Positions 8,073-18,206 of a DNA stretch of 64,000 nt are shown here, piece after piece; position 1 is the stretch's first letter; each line of letters begins with the position of its first letter. Source of the stretch: Thalassotalea litorea. Its GTDB lineage: Bacteria > Pseudomonadota > Gammaproteobacteria > Enterobacterales > Alteromonadaceae. The translations under genes were made by a program, and so were the position numbers. The stretch covers positions 248,001 through 312,000 of the forward strand of contig NZ_VCBC01000004.1 in the NCBI RefSeq assembly GCF_005843925.1, in the 5' to 3' direction. A model generated the notes under the pieces. The model had not been told where the DNA came from. It did no database searches and saw nothing but the letters and a program-made list of their open reading frames with translations.

Positions 8073-9404
8073 CTAAGTTCTGTTTTTAATTAGAGCAGAA
8101 TAGGCTTTACCACTTTCTTTTAGATAACGCTGCTGACTGTCGTAATCGACGTACACTAAGCCAAATCGTTTGGTATAACCTAATGCCCATTCAAAGTTAT
8201 CCATCAGGCTCCAGCCAAAATACCCCTGAACATTGACGCCTTGTTTTATTGCTGTATCCACAGCGTTGAGATGATCCTGATAATACTGAATACGACCGAG
8301 ATCGTTAACCGTGCCAGATGTAAGGCTGTCTTTCATGGCACAGCCATTTTCGGTGATATAGATGGGAGGCAACTGATAACGCGCGTCCAACTCTTTCAAC
8401 AATTTTGTAAACGCTGAAGGATAGATCTCCCACCCCATATCGGTTACGGGTGCATCCGTTGGTGGAATTTCTTCAAAAATGTCACTTGGATGGGCTTTAT
8501 ATACCGCTCTGGTATAAAAGTTTACGCCGAGAAAATCCACTGGCGTACTGATGATTTCCATATCGCCGGAGTGAATATCAGGCTTAATGCTTTCATCGAA
8601 ACTATCAATAATATCCGGATATTTACCTTCGAAAATAGGTCGGCTGTACCACCAATTAAAATAATCGTTAGCATAGGCCGTTGCCTGCTTATCTGCGTCG
8701 GAATCGGTTGCCGCATAACCTGGGGTGAAATTAAGTACGATCCCATTGAGGCTATTCGGGCAATTCTTCTGTAACACCTGCATCGCCAGACCATGGGCAA
8801 GTAGCAAATGATGTGCGGATTGGCGGCCGAATGCCTGCTGTGATTTTCCTGGCGCATGAATACCAATCTCATAGCCAAGGTAGGAGCTGCAGAACGGCTC
8901 ATTTAAGGTCGCCCAAGAATCGACCAAGTCGGCGAGTTCACGACTTGCGACATCTGCATAACGTTGAAATTCGTGTGCCGTTTGTCGATTTAACCAGCCA
9001 CCATTATCTTCAAGGTGTTGAGGCAGGTCCCAGTGGTAAAGGGTTACGAACGTTTTAATATTTTTCGCTTTTAAGCCGGAAAGCAGGTTTCGATAAAATT
9101 CGATACCTTGGCTATTGGCGGTGCCATCTTTATTTAAGACCCGGCCCCAGGCAAGAGATAATCGATAGGCATCAACCCCCATATCGGCGATTAAATTGAC
9201 ATCATCGTTCCATAAATTGAAATGATCACAGGCAACACTGCCATCTGATGTATCGGCGATGGTATCGGGTTTTGCACAAAAGGTATCCCAAATACAGGTC
9301 TGGCGACTATTAATGCCACCTTCAATTTGAAATGACGCTGTTGCCACGCCAAATGTGAACTCTTTATCCAGCATTCTGGAATCTTGGGGTAAGGATAATT
9401 TCAT
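8073..9404 (-). CDS. bglA: GH1 beta-glucosidase
   Basis: Family 1 glycoside hydrolase of 443 residues, the usual length. The acid/base Glu is E169 in TLNEP and the nucleophile is E352 in YITENG. Other family marks are the N-terminal FTFGVATASFQIEG, YHWDLPQHLEDNGGW and the C-terminal WSLMDNFEWALGYTKRFGLVYVDY. It lacks a signal peptide, so it acts in the cytoplasm on short beta-glucosides, probably laminaribiose and similar products imported by the adjacent transporter. It is divergent from the MFS gene, and a LacI-type operator lies in the shared upstream region. The LacI gene follows on the same strand 82 bp downstream. The symbol is generic. Confidence 0.92.
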   Translation of the reverse strand: MKLSLPQDSRMLDKEFTFGVATASFQIEGGINSRQTCIWDTFCAKPDTIADTSDGSVACDHFNLWNDDVNLIADMGVDAYRLSLAWGRVLNKDGTANSQGIEFYRNLLSGLKAKNIKTFVTLYHWDLPQHLEDNGGWLNRQTAHEFQRYADVASRELADLVDSWATLNEPFCSSYLGYEIGIHAPGKSQQAFGRQSAHHLLLAHGLAMQVLQKNCPNSLNGIVLNFTPGYAATDSDADKQATAYANDYFNWWYSRPIFEGKYPDIIDSFDESIKPDIHSGDMEIISTPVDFLGVNFYTRAVYKAHPSDIFEEIPPTDAPVTDMGWEIYPSAFTKLLKELDARYQLPPIYITENGCAMKDSLTSGTVNDLGRIQYYQDHLNAVDTAIKQGVNVQGYFGWSLMDNFEWALGYTKRFGLVYVDYDSQQRYLKESGKAYSALIKNRT

Positions 9405-9533
9405 ACTTCTCTTGTCACAGCTCAGGTTTTAAAGTTTGTAAGTATTCACATTTATTTTTTACTTTTGATTTTCGGCAAAAGTTACTGCTAAAGAATAAAA
9501 GCATTGCCGGGAAATTCAAATTCATGGTATAAA

Positions 9534-9547
9534 TGAAACCGCTTACA
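9534..9547. promoter_or_regulatory. LacI-type operator between GH1 and sugar transporter genes
   Basis: The 14-mer TGAAACCGCTTACA is an imperfect palindrome with the central CG typical of LacI-family sites. It differs by one base from TGTAACCGCTTACA at 22994-23007 upstream of the TonB receptor. It lies about 130 bp from both divergent starts. The LacI regulator at 6989-7990 is the natural binder (inference). Confidence 0.65.
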
Positions 9548-9678
9548 TTTGCACAAAGAGTAGAGCTTTCATCGTCAAAGGTCAATAGTATCTGTTGCAA
9601 ATAGGCCGAAAAAATAATCAGTTAGGCGTGAAAATATATAGAAAATGCGCCTGGCCAAAGAACATCTGGGGAATAAAA

Positions 9679-10932
9679 ATGAATTCATCGACTACGGCTA
9701 ATCCGTCTGTCCATACCGCCGCAAGCGTGACTAATTACACTTTCGCACTCACTTCTTTAACATCGCTATTCTTTATGTGGGGGTTTATTACTTGTCTTAA
9801 TGACATCTTAATACCGCACCTTAAAGCCGTCTTTGATTTATCTTACACCCAGGCGATGCTGGTACAATTTTGCTTTTTTGGCGCATATTTTATTTGCTCG
9901 CTGCCAAGTGGTTATCTGGTTAAAAAAATTGGTTATCAAAAAGGTATTGTCGTTGGTTTAGTGATTGCTGCCCTTGGCTGTCTGTCGTTTTATCCAGCCG
10001 CATCAATGCATAGCTATCCGGTATTTTTGCTGGCGTTATTTATCTTAGCGTCAGGCATCACATTGCTGCAAGTGTCAGCAAACCCCTATGTCACCAGCCT
10101 AGGCAGAGCTGAAACGGCGTCGTCACGTTTAACCTTGACGCAAGCGTTTAATTCACTCGGGACAACAATTGCGCCGTATTTTGGCGCTTATCTTATTCTC
10201 GATAATGTTGCCTCTTCGATGGCAACTGCCGCGGAAAAAGCAGCGTCAGTACAAATGCCTTACGTAATGTTGGCAGCCGCTTTGTTAGCACTGGCAGCAA
10301 TATTTTCCTGGCTAAAACTGCCTAAAGTGGCAGAGCACACCGACACATCAGAAACCGTATCCGGAAGCGCCTGGGAGTATCAGCACTTAGTGTTGGGTGC
10401 GTTAGGCATTTTTGTTTATGTTGGCGCCGAAGTGGCGATTGGCAGTTTTATGGTCAATTTTTTTGGTGAAGCGTCGATTGCGGGAATGGAAGAGTCTGAA
10501 GCGGCCAAATACCTCGCGTACTATTGGGGAGGCGCCATGGTTGGGCGTTTTATTGGTGCCGGTGTTATGCAAAAAATAGCGGCAGGAAAGGTCTTGGCAT
10601 TTAACGCCACGATGGCCTGCGTTCTTATTTTAGTGACGGTGTTTAGTTCAGGGCATTTGGCGATGTGGGCAATCCTGTTGGTCGGCTTGTTTAACTCTAT
10701 TATGTTTCCGACTATATTTTCATTGGCACTTAAAGGCTTGGGTGCGCATACCGCACAAGGCTCAGGAATCCTATGCTTAGCCATTGTTGGTGGCGCAATC
10801 GTTCCTGTGATTCAAGGGTTGCTTGCGGATACTATCGGTATTCAACTGTCGTTTATTTTACCGATTATCTGTTATGTCTATATTTGTTATTACGGGCTTA
10901 AAGGCTCTAAACCACGTCCTGTAAACGGTTAA
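9679..10932 (+). CDS. sugar:proton symporter of the FucP/GluP MFS family
   Basis: Inner-membrane transporter of 417 residues with about 12 TM helices. It belongs to the fucose/glucose-galactose MFS group, shown by [21 protein letters not shown] at the N terminus, [13 protein letters not shown] in the first cytoplasmic loop and the Ala/Gly-rich C half. The substrate is probably glucose or a short beta-glucan released outside by GH16 and GH3. The open frame starts at 9595, but the ATG at 9679 has a GGGGAA box and starts right before the family homology. The GH3 gene follows 12 bp after the stop, so transporter, GH3 and perhaps GH16 form one operon. Confidence 0.9.
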   Translation: MNSSTTANPSVHTAASVTNYTFALTSLTSLFFMWGFITCLNDILIPHLKAVFDLSYTQAMLVQFCFFGAYFICSLPSGYLVKKIGYQKGIVVGLVIAALGCLSFYPAASMHSYPVFLLALFILASGITLLQVSANPYVTSLGRAETASSRLTLTQAFNSLGTTIAPYFGAYLILDNVASSMATAAEKAASVQMPYVMLAAALLALAAIFSWLKLPKVAEHTDTSETVSGSAWEYQHLVLGALGIFVYVGAEVAIGSFMVNFFGEASIAGMEESEAAKYLAYYWGGAMVGRFIGAGVMQKIAAGKVLAFNATMACVLILVTVFSSGHLAMWAILLVGLFNSIMFPTIFSLALKGLGAHTAQGSGILCLAIVGGAIVPVIQGLLADTIGIQLSFILPIICYVYICYYGLKGSKPRPVNG

Positions 10933-10944
10933 TTGGAATTCATT

Positions 10945-13530
10945 ATGAGTAAGTTGAATATTAAACGAACCAAACTTAATCTTGTGTCTTTGGCGCTTGT
11001 CGGGACATCTTCGATACTGCTTAGTGGGTGCAATCAGCCGCCTCAGGAAGTTGAAGAAAATTCAACGCCTGCGACTAAGGCAACTGAAACCCAACACAAC
11101 TTAGATATCTGGCCAGTGCTTGAATTGCCGGTGAAAAAAGATCCGGCAATAGAACAGAAAATTACTGATATGATTGCGACGATGACGCTTGAGCAAAAAG
11201 TCGCGCAAATGATCCAGCCGGAAATACGTGATATTAGCATTGCCGATATGCGTAAATACGGCTTTGGTTCGTATTTAAACGGTGGTGGTGCATTTCCAAA
11301 TGACGATAAACATGCAACGCCAGCGGACTGGATAAAGCTCGCCGAAGATATGTATCAGGCCTCGATGGAAGACAGTGAAGATGGTATCGCGATTCCTACT
11401 ATGTGGGGGACCGATGCAGTTCATGGTCACAACAATGTGATTGGCGCGACGCTATTTCCTCACAATATCGGCTTAGGTGCGGCCAATAATCCAGAGTTGT
11501 TGGAACAAATTGCAGCAATTACCGCTACTGAGGTGATGGTTACCGGGATTGATTGGGTCTTCGCACCAACGGTTGCGGTAGTGCGTGATGATCGTTGGGG
11601 GCGTGCCTATGAAGGGTATTCTGAAGATCCGGAAATTGTCCGAGAATATTCCGCTGCTATCGTAAAAGGTTTGCAAGGTGCTGCGGATAAAGACTTTTTA
11701 GGCGATAGCAGGGTAATCTCGACAGTCAAACATTTCCTTGGTGACGGTGGTACTGAAAATGGCGACGATCAGGGTAATAACCTGGCATCGGAGCAAGAGT
11801 TATTTGATATCCATGCGCAAGGTTATGTTGGTGGTTTAAGCGCCGGCTCGCAATCGGTGATGGCGTCATTTAATAGCTGGCATGGCGAGAAAAACCATGG
11901 CAGTAAATATCTGTTAACCGATGTCTTGAAAACGAAAATGGGCTTTGATGGTTTTGTTGTCGGCGACTGGAATGGTCACGGTCAGATTCCAGGCTGCACC
12001 AATGATAATTGTAGCCAGACCATTAATGCGGGTTTGGATATTTTTATGGTACCAACGGATGCCTGGAAACCTTTGTATGAAAATACCATTGCTCAGGTGG
12101 AATCCGGTGAAATCCCGATGAGCCGGATCGATGATGCGGTATCGCGTATATTGCGAGTAAAACTTCGCGCCGGATTATTTGACAAGCCAAGCCCTGCCAA
12201 TCGTCCTGTTTCGGGCAAACTTGAATTAATTGGTGCCGACGAGCATCGCGCGGTAGCCCGCCAGGCGGTTCGCGAGTCTTTAGTGTTACTTAAGAATAAT
12301 GACCAGCTTTTGCCTCTTAAGCCAAACCAAAAAATTCTCCTTGCTGGAGATGCGGCTGATAATATTGGTAAACAGTCAGGAGGCTGGACCATTACCTGGC
12401 AGGGGACTGGCAACACCAATGCTGACTTCCCTGGAGGCACATCAATTTTTGCCGGCTTTGAACAAGCGGTAACAACAGCCGGTGGTGACATTGAGCTAGC
12501 CATTGATGGCGAATATCAAAATAAACCGGACGTGGCGGTAGTGGTGTTCGGAGAAGAGCCATATGCCGAAGGGATTGGCGATATAGACAACCTTGAATAT
12601 CAGCGCGGCAATAAGAAAGATTTGGCTTTGCTTAAAAAGTTAAAATCAGATGGCATTCCTGTGGTTTCGGTATTTATTTCTGGTCGGCCAATGTGGGTAA
12701 ATGCCGAACTTAATGCCTCCGATGCGTTTGTGGCTGCATGGTTACCGGGCAGTGAAGGGCAGGGCATTGCCGATGTTTTGTTAACCGATAGCGCGGGTAC
12801 CACACAGCATGATTTTGTCGGTAAGTTATCTTTCTCATGGCCCAAATCGGCCACACAAACTACGGTAAATCGTAATGATGATAACTACGATCCATTATTA
12901 CCTTATGGATTTGGTTTAACATATGGCGACGAAAATGTACTTGTCGATGATCTTGATGAGACGGTTGCGAAATTTGCTGATGCGGATCAACCTCTGGTGT
13001 TATTTGAGCACGCAGAAAAGGCCCCTTGGGCAATCAACCTAGTCTCTGGTGACCAATCAACAGGGGTCAATAGCTCCATCGTCGAACTTGGTAGCATTAA
13101 ATTGCAAACCATGGACAAAGACGTGCAGGAAGATGCCAGAACCATTACCTTTGCAGGGACTGAGCAAGCCATGGTGAGTTTGCGCAGCAACTTTGTTGAA
13201 GACTTGCGTAATTATACGGAAAACGATTCAGCGTTAACCTTGTTAGTGCGCAAAGATCAGGAGTTTAGTGAAAAGGTTTATCTGCAAATGCACTGTGACG
13301 AAGCCGATTGCCAAAAACAGGTAGATATCACCTCGGTGATCAAAGGGTTTACCATTCATGAATGGCAGGAATTAAGTGTCGATCTTAAGTGCTTTAGCGA
13401 GCAAGGGCTAAACTTTGCCCGGGTGAATATGCCATTTGGTATTGCAACGCAAGGCAGCGGTGTTGTGTCATTTGCTAAAATCAGAATGGTGCCCAATCAA
13501 GGTGCTACGGCGAAAATAACCTGCCGATAG
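10945..13530 (+). CDS. GH3 exo-beta-glucosidase lipoprotein
   Basis: An 861-residue glycoside hydrolase of the ExoP type. It has a lipoprotein signal with lipobox LLSGC (Cys29), the GH3 (alpha/beta)8 barrel (about 65-400) with nucleophile Asp341 in GFVVGDWNG, the alpha/beta sandwich domain (about 430-650) and a C-terminal beta domain of about 170 residues like the ExoP carbohydrate-binding part. It should release glucose from beta-1,3 or beta-1,4 glucan oligomers while attached to a membrane, probably the outer one. A TTG at 10933 is an alternative start, but the ATG at 10945 starts the signal peptide. It is 12 bp after the transporter and 128 bp before the GH16 gene. Confidence 0.92.
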   Translation: MSKLNIKRTKLNLVSLALVGTSSILLSGCNQPPQEVEENSTPATKATETQHNLDIWPVLELPVKKDPAIEQKITDMIATMTLEQKVAQMIQPEIRDISIADMRKYGFGSYLNGGGAFPNDDKHATPADWIKLAEDMYQASMEDSEDGIAIPTMWGTDAVHGHNNVIGATLFPHNIGLGAANNPELLEQIAAITATEVMVTGIDWVFAPTVAVVRDDRWGRAYEGYSEDPEIVREYSAAIVKGLQGAADKDFLGDSRVISTVKHFLGDGGTENGDDQGNNLASEQELFDIHAQGYVGGLSAGSQSVMASFNSWHGEKNHGSKYLLTDVLKTKMGFDGFVVGDWNGHGQIPGCTNDNCSQTINAGLDIFMVPTDAWKPLYENTIAQVESGEIPMSRIDDAVSRILRVKLRAGLFDKPSPANRPVSGKLELIGADEHRAVARQAVRESLVLLKNNDQLLPLKPNQKILLAGDAADNIGKQSGGWTITWQGTGNTNADFPGGTSIFAGFEQAVTTAGGDIELAIDGEYQNKPDVAVVVFGEEPYAEGIGDIDNLEYQRGNKKDLALLKKLKSDGIPVVSVFISGRPMWVNAELNASDAFVAAWLPGSEGQGIADVLLTDSAGTTQHDFVGKLSFSWPKSATQTTVNRNDDNYDPLLPYGFGLTYGDENVLVDDLDETVAKFADADQPLVLFEHAEKAPWAINLVSGDQSTGVNSSIVELGSIKLQTMDKDVQEDARTITFAGTEQAMVSLRSNFVEDLRNYTENDSALTLLVRKDQEFSEKVYLQMHCDEADCQKQVDITSVIKGFTIHEWQELSVDLKCFSEQGLNFARVNMPFGIATQGSGVVSFAKIRMVPNQGATAKITCR

Positions 13531-13658
13531 GAATTTTATATTAGCAATTAATTCATACATAGATTGTCGTCTAATAAATCTATCTTTACCTCAGCAAGGT
13601 ATGAAATAAGCTTGTTTCGTACCTTGCTCTTTAATAATAACAGTAAGAGGAATGCAAG

Positions 13659-14771
13659 ATGAGAAATCAATTAGCGCGAATACCCAGCCGGTTAACAGCG
13701 ATAGCCTTAACGCTCGCAATAACCGGATGCGGCGGAGGTGGCGGTGAAAATGATTCGTCAAATTCCAACCCACCCACGCCTACACCTCCTCCTGAACCTA
13801 CACAACCGGTTTTTCCTGCCAAAGTTGTCACTAAAAGTAATGACTGGCAGCTATTGTGGCAGGACGAATTTGATGGTACTGAAATTAATACTGAATACTG
13901 GCAATTTGAACAAAACTGCTGGGGCGGCGGTAATAACGAAAAGCAATGTTACACCAACCGAACTGATAATGCGGTAATTGAGCAGGGCAGTCTGCACATC
14001 ATTGCGCGCAAAGAAACCTTTACCGGACCTGCGGTACAAGATGATTCTCCAGATTATAATGAGAATATCACCAATACATTACCCTACACATCGGCACGTT
14101 TGCGCTCTAAAGGCCTGAAAGACTGGCGCTATGGTCGTATTGAGGTAAGGGCTAAATTGCCACAAGGACAGGGAACCTGGCCGGCTATCTGGATGCTGCC
14201 TACGGATTATGTTTATGGCGGCTGGGCCGCATCTGGCGAAATCGATATCATGGAAGCGGTAAATCTAGGCGCCGCCAGTGATGCTAGCTGGGCGCAGTCC
14301 GGTGATATCGAAACGCGCGTTCACGGTACCCTGCACTATGGCGGTAGCTGGCCAAATAATGTTTATTCTGGGCAGGATTTTCTTCAAGACGGAGTAAAAC
14401 CTTGGGAGAATTTCCACACCTATGCGGTGGAATGGCAAGAAGGCGAAATCCGTTGGTATATGGATGATATTCACTATGCAACGCAAACCAGTGACGGTTG
14501 GTACAGTCAATACACCAATGATAGTGGTGTGGTTGTGATTGCAGAGGACACCGCACCTTTTAATCAGGACTTTCATTTACTACTTAACTTAGCTATTGGC
14601 GGTAGTTGGGCTGAAAATGTGAATGAAAAAGGCATTGATAGCTCCTTAACTGAAGCAAAAATGATTGTTGATTATGTGCGTGTTTATCAATGTTCAAAAG
14701 ATATCGTAACCGGCAAAGGTTGCGAAACAGTTTCCGATGAGGCTATTTTGGTGGAAGGGAAGCAGCCATAA
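13659..14771 (+). CDS. GH16 endo-beta-1,3-glucanase (laminarinase) lipoprotein
   Basis: A 370-residue protein with a lipoprotein signal (lipobox ITGC, Cys24), a low-complexity Gly then Pro/Thr linker (25-55), and a single GH16 beta-jelly-roll domain (about 60-345). The catalytic motif is GEIDIMEAV, with nucleophile E194, D196 and acid/base E199. This ExDxME form with the extra Met is typical of laminarinases rather than lichenases. It should cut laminarin at the cell surface into oligomers for the GH3, MFS and GH1 proteins nearby. An AGAGGA box precedes the start. The 128-bp gap to GH3 may hold its own promoter. Confidence 0.93.
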   Translation: MRNQLARIPSRLTAIALTLAITGCGGGGGENDSSNSNPPTPTPPPEPTQPVFPAKVVTKSNDWQLLWQDEFDGTEINTEYWQFEQNCWGGGNNEKQCYTNRTDNAVIEQGSLHIIARKETFTGPAVQDDSPDYNENITNTLPYTSARLRSKGLKDWRYGRIEVRAKLPQGQGTWPAIWMLPTDYVYGGWAASGEIDIMEAVNLGAASDASWAQSGDIETRVHGTLHYGGSWPNNVYSGQDFLQDGVKPWENFHTYAVEWQEGEIRWYMDDIHYATQTSDGWYSQYTNDSGVVVIAEDTAPFNQDFHLLLNLAIGGSWAENVNEKGIDSSLTEAKMIVDYVRVYQCSKDIVTGKGCETVSDEAILVEGKQP

Positions 14772-14836
14772 CATAATCCAATTTCTCACGGTATTTACCG
14801 TATGAGAGTATTGTCGTTTACAGTCTTTAAATCACG

Positions 14837-14876
14837 AAAAATAGCCGGATATAGAAATTTCAGATCCGGCTATTTA
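14837..14876. terminator. bidirectional terminator between GH16 and halogenase genes
   Basis: A 10-bp stem ATAGCCGGAT/ATCCGGCTAT (14841-14850 and 14864-14873) with a 13-base loop is flanked by AAAAA on the left and TTTATTA on the right. It can serve both converging transcripts. A weaker stem lies just upstream near 14789-14810. Confidence 0.75.
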
Positions 14877-14898
14877 TTAAGACTAAAACGTATTCTAA

Positions 14899-16395
14899 TT
14901 ACATTGTATTTGATGGGCAGTAATTTTGAATGAACTGCCAGTGATCTGGCCAATTATCGACTTTCTTTCTTGTGTTCATTTTTGCATGGGAGAGAAATTT
15001 TTCTAACTCACCGTCACTCATTACATCCACAATCGGATGATAACTGTTTGGCATCATACCTTGCCCTATCAGACATTGTACCCAGGATGTTTCTCCAAAT
15101 AAGTCGCCATGTTTCTTAAATACGCGACCGGACTCTTTGAACAACTCTAGTCGATGAGCGAGTGAATCCGGTATCGGCATATTTTTGCAGTAACGCCAGA
15201 ACGGGCTATCATCACGCTCGGTCACATGGTAGTGCATGATAATAAAGTCACGAATATTAAGCATTTCTTCCATGCTCTGCTTGTTGTATTCATCGATATC
15301 AACCTGGTTAAAACCGTTTTGCGGGAACAGCTGTAATAATCGCACGATCGCTTTTTGAAATAGATGGATACCGGTTGATTCTAGCGGTTCAATAAAACCT
15401 GCTGAAAGACCCGATGCGATACAGTTTTTAACCCACTGTTTACGCCTTACACCGGTTGTGTATTTAATTACTCTTGGGTCATTTAGCGTCTTACCTTCCA
15501 CATGGGTTAATAAGGCATCAATGGCCTGGTTATCGGTCATGTATTTATCGCAAAAAACCAATCCATTTCCAGTTCTGTTTTGTAATGGAATTCGCCATTG
15601 CCAGCCTGATTCTCTGGCGATTGAACGAGTATAGGGAACCGGCTTTGATACAGATTCGGTCTGTACTGCAATCGCGCTATTGCAGGGTAGATAATGGCTC
15701 CAGTCATCAAACCCGGCGTGCAAGGTCTGCTCGATTAAAAGCCCTTTAAATCCGGTGCAGTCAATAAATAAATCGCCTTCAACCAACTGACCATTCGCTA
15801 ACTTAAGTGCCTTTATGTAGCCATTTTCAGGATCAAGTTGAACTTCATCTATAGTACCTTCAACTCGAGTTGTACCACTCTTTTCCGCAATCTTACGAAG
15901 AAACTTCGCATATAATCCTGCATCCATGTGGTAGGCATGGTTCAGCTCTTGCTTTGCCATTACCGCAAATTTTCCTTCACGACTTGCTAGGTGTTCTGGG
16001 ACATAATCGCCGATTTCAGATACCAGGCCTCGTTCTTTACCTTTTAACCAAAAGTGCTGGAACCCGCATGCCCAGCAATCCGGACCTAAATAACCGAATG
16101 AATGAATGTAATTTTTGTCTTTTTCACGCCAGTTCTCGAAAGAAATTCCAAGCTTGAAAGTGGCATTAGTCGCCGCCATTACTTCTCTTTCATTGATACC
16201 CAGTAATCGATGGAACAAATGTAGGGTAGGGATTGTCGCTTCACCAACACCTATGGTCGGGATCAAATCCGACTCTACTAATGTGACCTCGACTCGATGG
16301 TCAAGTAGTTTGCTTGTTGCAGCGGCTGCCATCCAGCCTGCGGTACCGCCCCCGGCGATAACCACTTTTCTAATCTGTTTCTTGTTGTTCAACAT
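14899..16395 (-). CDS. flavin-dependent tryptophan halogenase family protein (first copy)
   Basis: A 498-residue protein of the flavin-dependent tryptophan halogenase family. Visible marks are the FAD-binding GGGTAGW (residues 15-21), GVGEATIPT (49-57), the catalytic-type Lys81 in ATFKLGISF, the WxWxIP motif in GWQWRIPLQ and FIEPLESTGIHLF with the active-site Glu. All residues known to matter in PrnA-type enzymes appear present. In marine bacteria such genes in TonB-receptor clusters have no proven chlorination role, so substrate and reaction are open. It is the last gene of the halogenase-SapC-cupin-halogenase operon, 30 bp after the cupin gene. A FADH2-supplying reductase is not encoded nearby. 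Confidence 0.85.
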   Translation of the reverse strand: MLNNKKQIRKVVIAGGGTAGWMAAAATSKLLDHRVEVTLVESDLIPTIGVGEATIPTLHLFHRLLGINEREVMAATNATFKLGISFENWREKDKNYIHSFGYLGPDCWACGFQHFWLKGKERGLVSEIGDYVPEHLASREGKFAVMAKQELNHAYHMDAGLYAKFLRKIAEKSGTTRVEGTIDEVQLDPENGYIKALKLANGQLVEGDLFIDCTGFKGLLIEQTLHAGFDDWSHYLPCNSAIAVQTESVSKPVPYTRSIARESGWQWRIPLQNRTGNGLVFCDKYMTDNQAIDALLTHVEGKTLNDPRVIKYTTGVRRKQWVKNCIASGLSAGFIEPLESTGIHLFQKAIVRLLQLFPQNGFNQVDIDEYNKQSMEEMLNIRDFIIMHYHVTERDDSPFWRYCKNMPIPDSLAHRLELFKESGRVFKKHGDLFGETSWVQCLIGQGMMPNSYHPIVDVMSDGELEKFLSHAKMNTRKKVDNWPDHWQFIQNYCPSNTM

Positions 16396-16425
16396 AGTTT
16401 CTACCCTTTTATTGTTTTCGTCGGG

Positions 16426-17442
16426 TTAGCGCTTTAATTTATTCAAAAGTTCAGCTCTTAATTGACGAGCCATGTTTGTATCCAGAGGGAGATTCAATTT
16501 CCCTTTGACCTGCTCAGGTATATGGTTGTGTTGATCTAGCTCTTCCGCAAATATGTAGTGGTCAAAAATGTGCTTCCAGGCCATTCTCTGTTCTTTAGGA
16601 AGGCTTCGTATCGCCATAATCGCCATTGATAACGCATTGTTTGGCCGACCATAGACAGAAGGTGTATCTCTCCACCAGTGCGTTACAAGCACATTCAGAG
16701 GTGCTAAGCCTTCCACATGATGCCACCACATACTGGGTAAGATTAATGCGTCTCCCGGTGCCAATTCCGCCACCAGCGCGTTTTCAATCGCTTGTTCGAA
16801 CCTCGGGTACTTTTTAAAGTCGGGATTTTCAAAATCCACCAGGCTAATCTCCTGACCTCCGGGAGCAAATTCAATTGGACCTGGATAAAGGTTACTGATT
16901 TGGTCCGGGGGAAATAGGGTAAATCGGCGATTTCCAACAACATTACAGGCAACATTGGTTGGAAAATCATAGTGGGCTGCGATCCGACTTTGATTGCCTA
17001 TCCAAAGGCTTACAATTGGAATCGCATTGGTAATATTAAAATCATTATCTTCAACCAGTTTTGGAAACCAGCGATGAGCATCCGTGGAACCCACGTACAT
17101 GGTTGCAGGTGAAGCAGAGCTTTGTTGTTCAAGAATTTTATCGAGTACCAGATTCAAATCCACCCGGGAATTTGCCACATTAAACCCAGTAAAGTCTTCG
17201 TTGTAAAACACCCGGCCTTTAATGTCAGGAGCACCTAAACTGGCAATTACAGGATCACCAGAATATACCGAGCGCAGGTAATCCGCAGCTTCTTCATTCG
17301 ATGCTAAGCCGGCCTTTACGATTGGCCAGCTTTGACAAAATCCTTTTAAAACAAGAGGTACAGGCGAATAAAGCAATGCATCGGTAATACTGTCCGAAAC
17401 GACCCCTTGGACCTGCTCAACTTGTTTGGTGATATTTAACAT
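16426..17442 (-). CDS. cupin-8 / JmjC-like domain protein
   Basis: A 338-residue protein with a cupin-8 (JmjC-like) domain over about 90-270. The metal-binding HxD is in AAHYDFPTNVAC and the second His in LPSMWWHHVEGL, fitting a 2-oxoglutarate/Fe(II) oxygenase fold. No signal peptide is seen. The family often sits beside tryptophan-halogenase-like and SapC genes in TonB-receptor clusters of Alteromonadales and Caulobacterales. The substrate is unknown; a hydroxylase of a protein or of the imported compound is possible (inference). It starts 6 bp after the SapC stop and ends 30 bp before the next halogenase gene, so it is in the operon. Confidence 0.85.
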   Translation of the reverse strand: MLNITKQVEQVQGVVSDSITDALLYSPVPLVLKGFCQSWPIVKAGLASNEEAADYLRSVYSGDPVIASLGAPDIKGRVFYNEDFTGFNVANSRVDLNLVLDKILEQQSSASPATMYVGSTDAHRWFPKLVEDNDFNITNAIPIVSLWIGNQSRIAAHYDFPTNVACNVVGNRRFTLFPPDQISNLYPGPIEFAPGGQEISLVDFENPDFKKYPRFEQAIENALVAELAPGDALILPSMWWHHVEGLAPLNVLVTHWWRDTPSVYGRPNNALSMAIMAIRSLPKEQRMAWKHIFDHYIFAEELDQHNHIPEQVKGKLNLPLDTNMARQLRAELLNKLKR

Positions 17443-17448
17443 ATTATT

Positions 17449-18186
17449 CTATTTTCGTTTCAACCCAAGCTGTTTATTCTTGCGCGCTAAAAGTTGGCCA
17501 ATATTGCCTTGCGATGCCATTGCAAAATGGATTGCTTTTAAATATCCAGATTTAACTAATCCTGCCATTTTTTCATCCGGCAATTGGTCAAGCTTCTCTT
17601 CATTAATCGCATACAAACCGACCATTTGATGCTTTGAACCATCATAGAGTTCGACGTCCAGGGTAAATGGTTCCAGAAGTTCTAGTTCACTCAGGCACGC
17701 TGCGAACTCTTTGTTTGCCTCGATCCCGTGATGAATTGCTTCCATCATTGCTGCAACAGAATCAAGATAATCGCTGTTACCGCCAAACTCCATAAATAGG
17801 GATTGGCCCTCGTCTTTATTCACTCGTGGGTGTTCGACATCCAGAGTGAGCACTCGCTGTTGTTGCGGCTTGCCATCAACGTCCTGAGTTTGAGTCCCTA
17901 TGGTAAAGGGACTGCGAGCGACAGTAATAGGGATATAACCCGCATCCCAGCCGTCATTATTTAGAAATAGATTCTCTTGATGTTGGAAGCCAAAAAGTGC
18001 AACTGGCGCAAACTGTCCCGTTTCTCCTTCTTTTTGGAAGAAGATTGGATAATATGCCTGAACCGCACGAAATTCGTCGGGAAAGGTTAGGGTATACCAC
18101 AGGTTATCACCCAGTTCAGTACAACGGTTGGTGTTAATTTTTAAATCTTTGTGGTCAACATTGTTAACCAGTTCATGCTTTGCCAT
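17449..18186 (-). CDS. SapC family protein
   Basis: A 245-residue protein of the SapC family, named after an S-layer-associated protein of Campylobacter. The N-terminal part with FRAVQAYYPIFFQKEGETGQFAPVALFGFQHQENLFL and the middle LFMEFGGNSDYLDSV are the conserved parts. No signal peptide or membrane helix is visible, so it is likely cytoplasmic despite its name. The molecular role is unknown. Its steady companions are TonB receptors, halogenase-like flavoproteins and cupin-8 proteins, as here. It is 20 bp after the upstream halogenase and 6 bp before the cupin gene. Confidence 0.85.
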   Translation of the reverse strand: MAKHELVNNVDHKDLKINTNRCTELGDNLWYTLTFPDEFRAVQAYYPIFFQKEGETGQFAPVALFGFQHQENLFLNNDGWDAGYIPITVARSPFTIGTQTQDVDGKPQQQRVLTLDVEHPRVNKDEGQSLFMEFGGNSDYLDSVAAMMEAIHHGIEANKEFAACLSELELLEPFTLDVELYDGSKHQMVGLYAINEEKLDQLPDEKMAGLVKSGYLKAIHFAMASQGNIGQLLARKNKQLGLKRK

Positions 18187-18206
18187 ATCGTATCCTGTTG
18201 TTATCT

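Noticed and set aside
9437..9450. TGTAAGTATTCACA as a second LacI or CRP site
   Set aside because: Half-sites have the wrong spacing for CRP and the central CG of LacI sites is missing.
13659..14771. GH16 as lichenase or agarase
   Set aside because: The ExDxME catalytic form and the neighbouring GH3, GH1 and LacI genes fit a laminarinase better.
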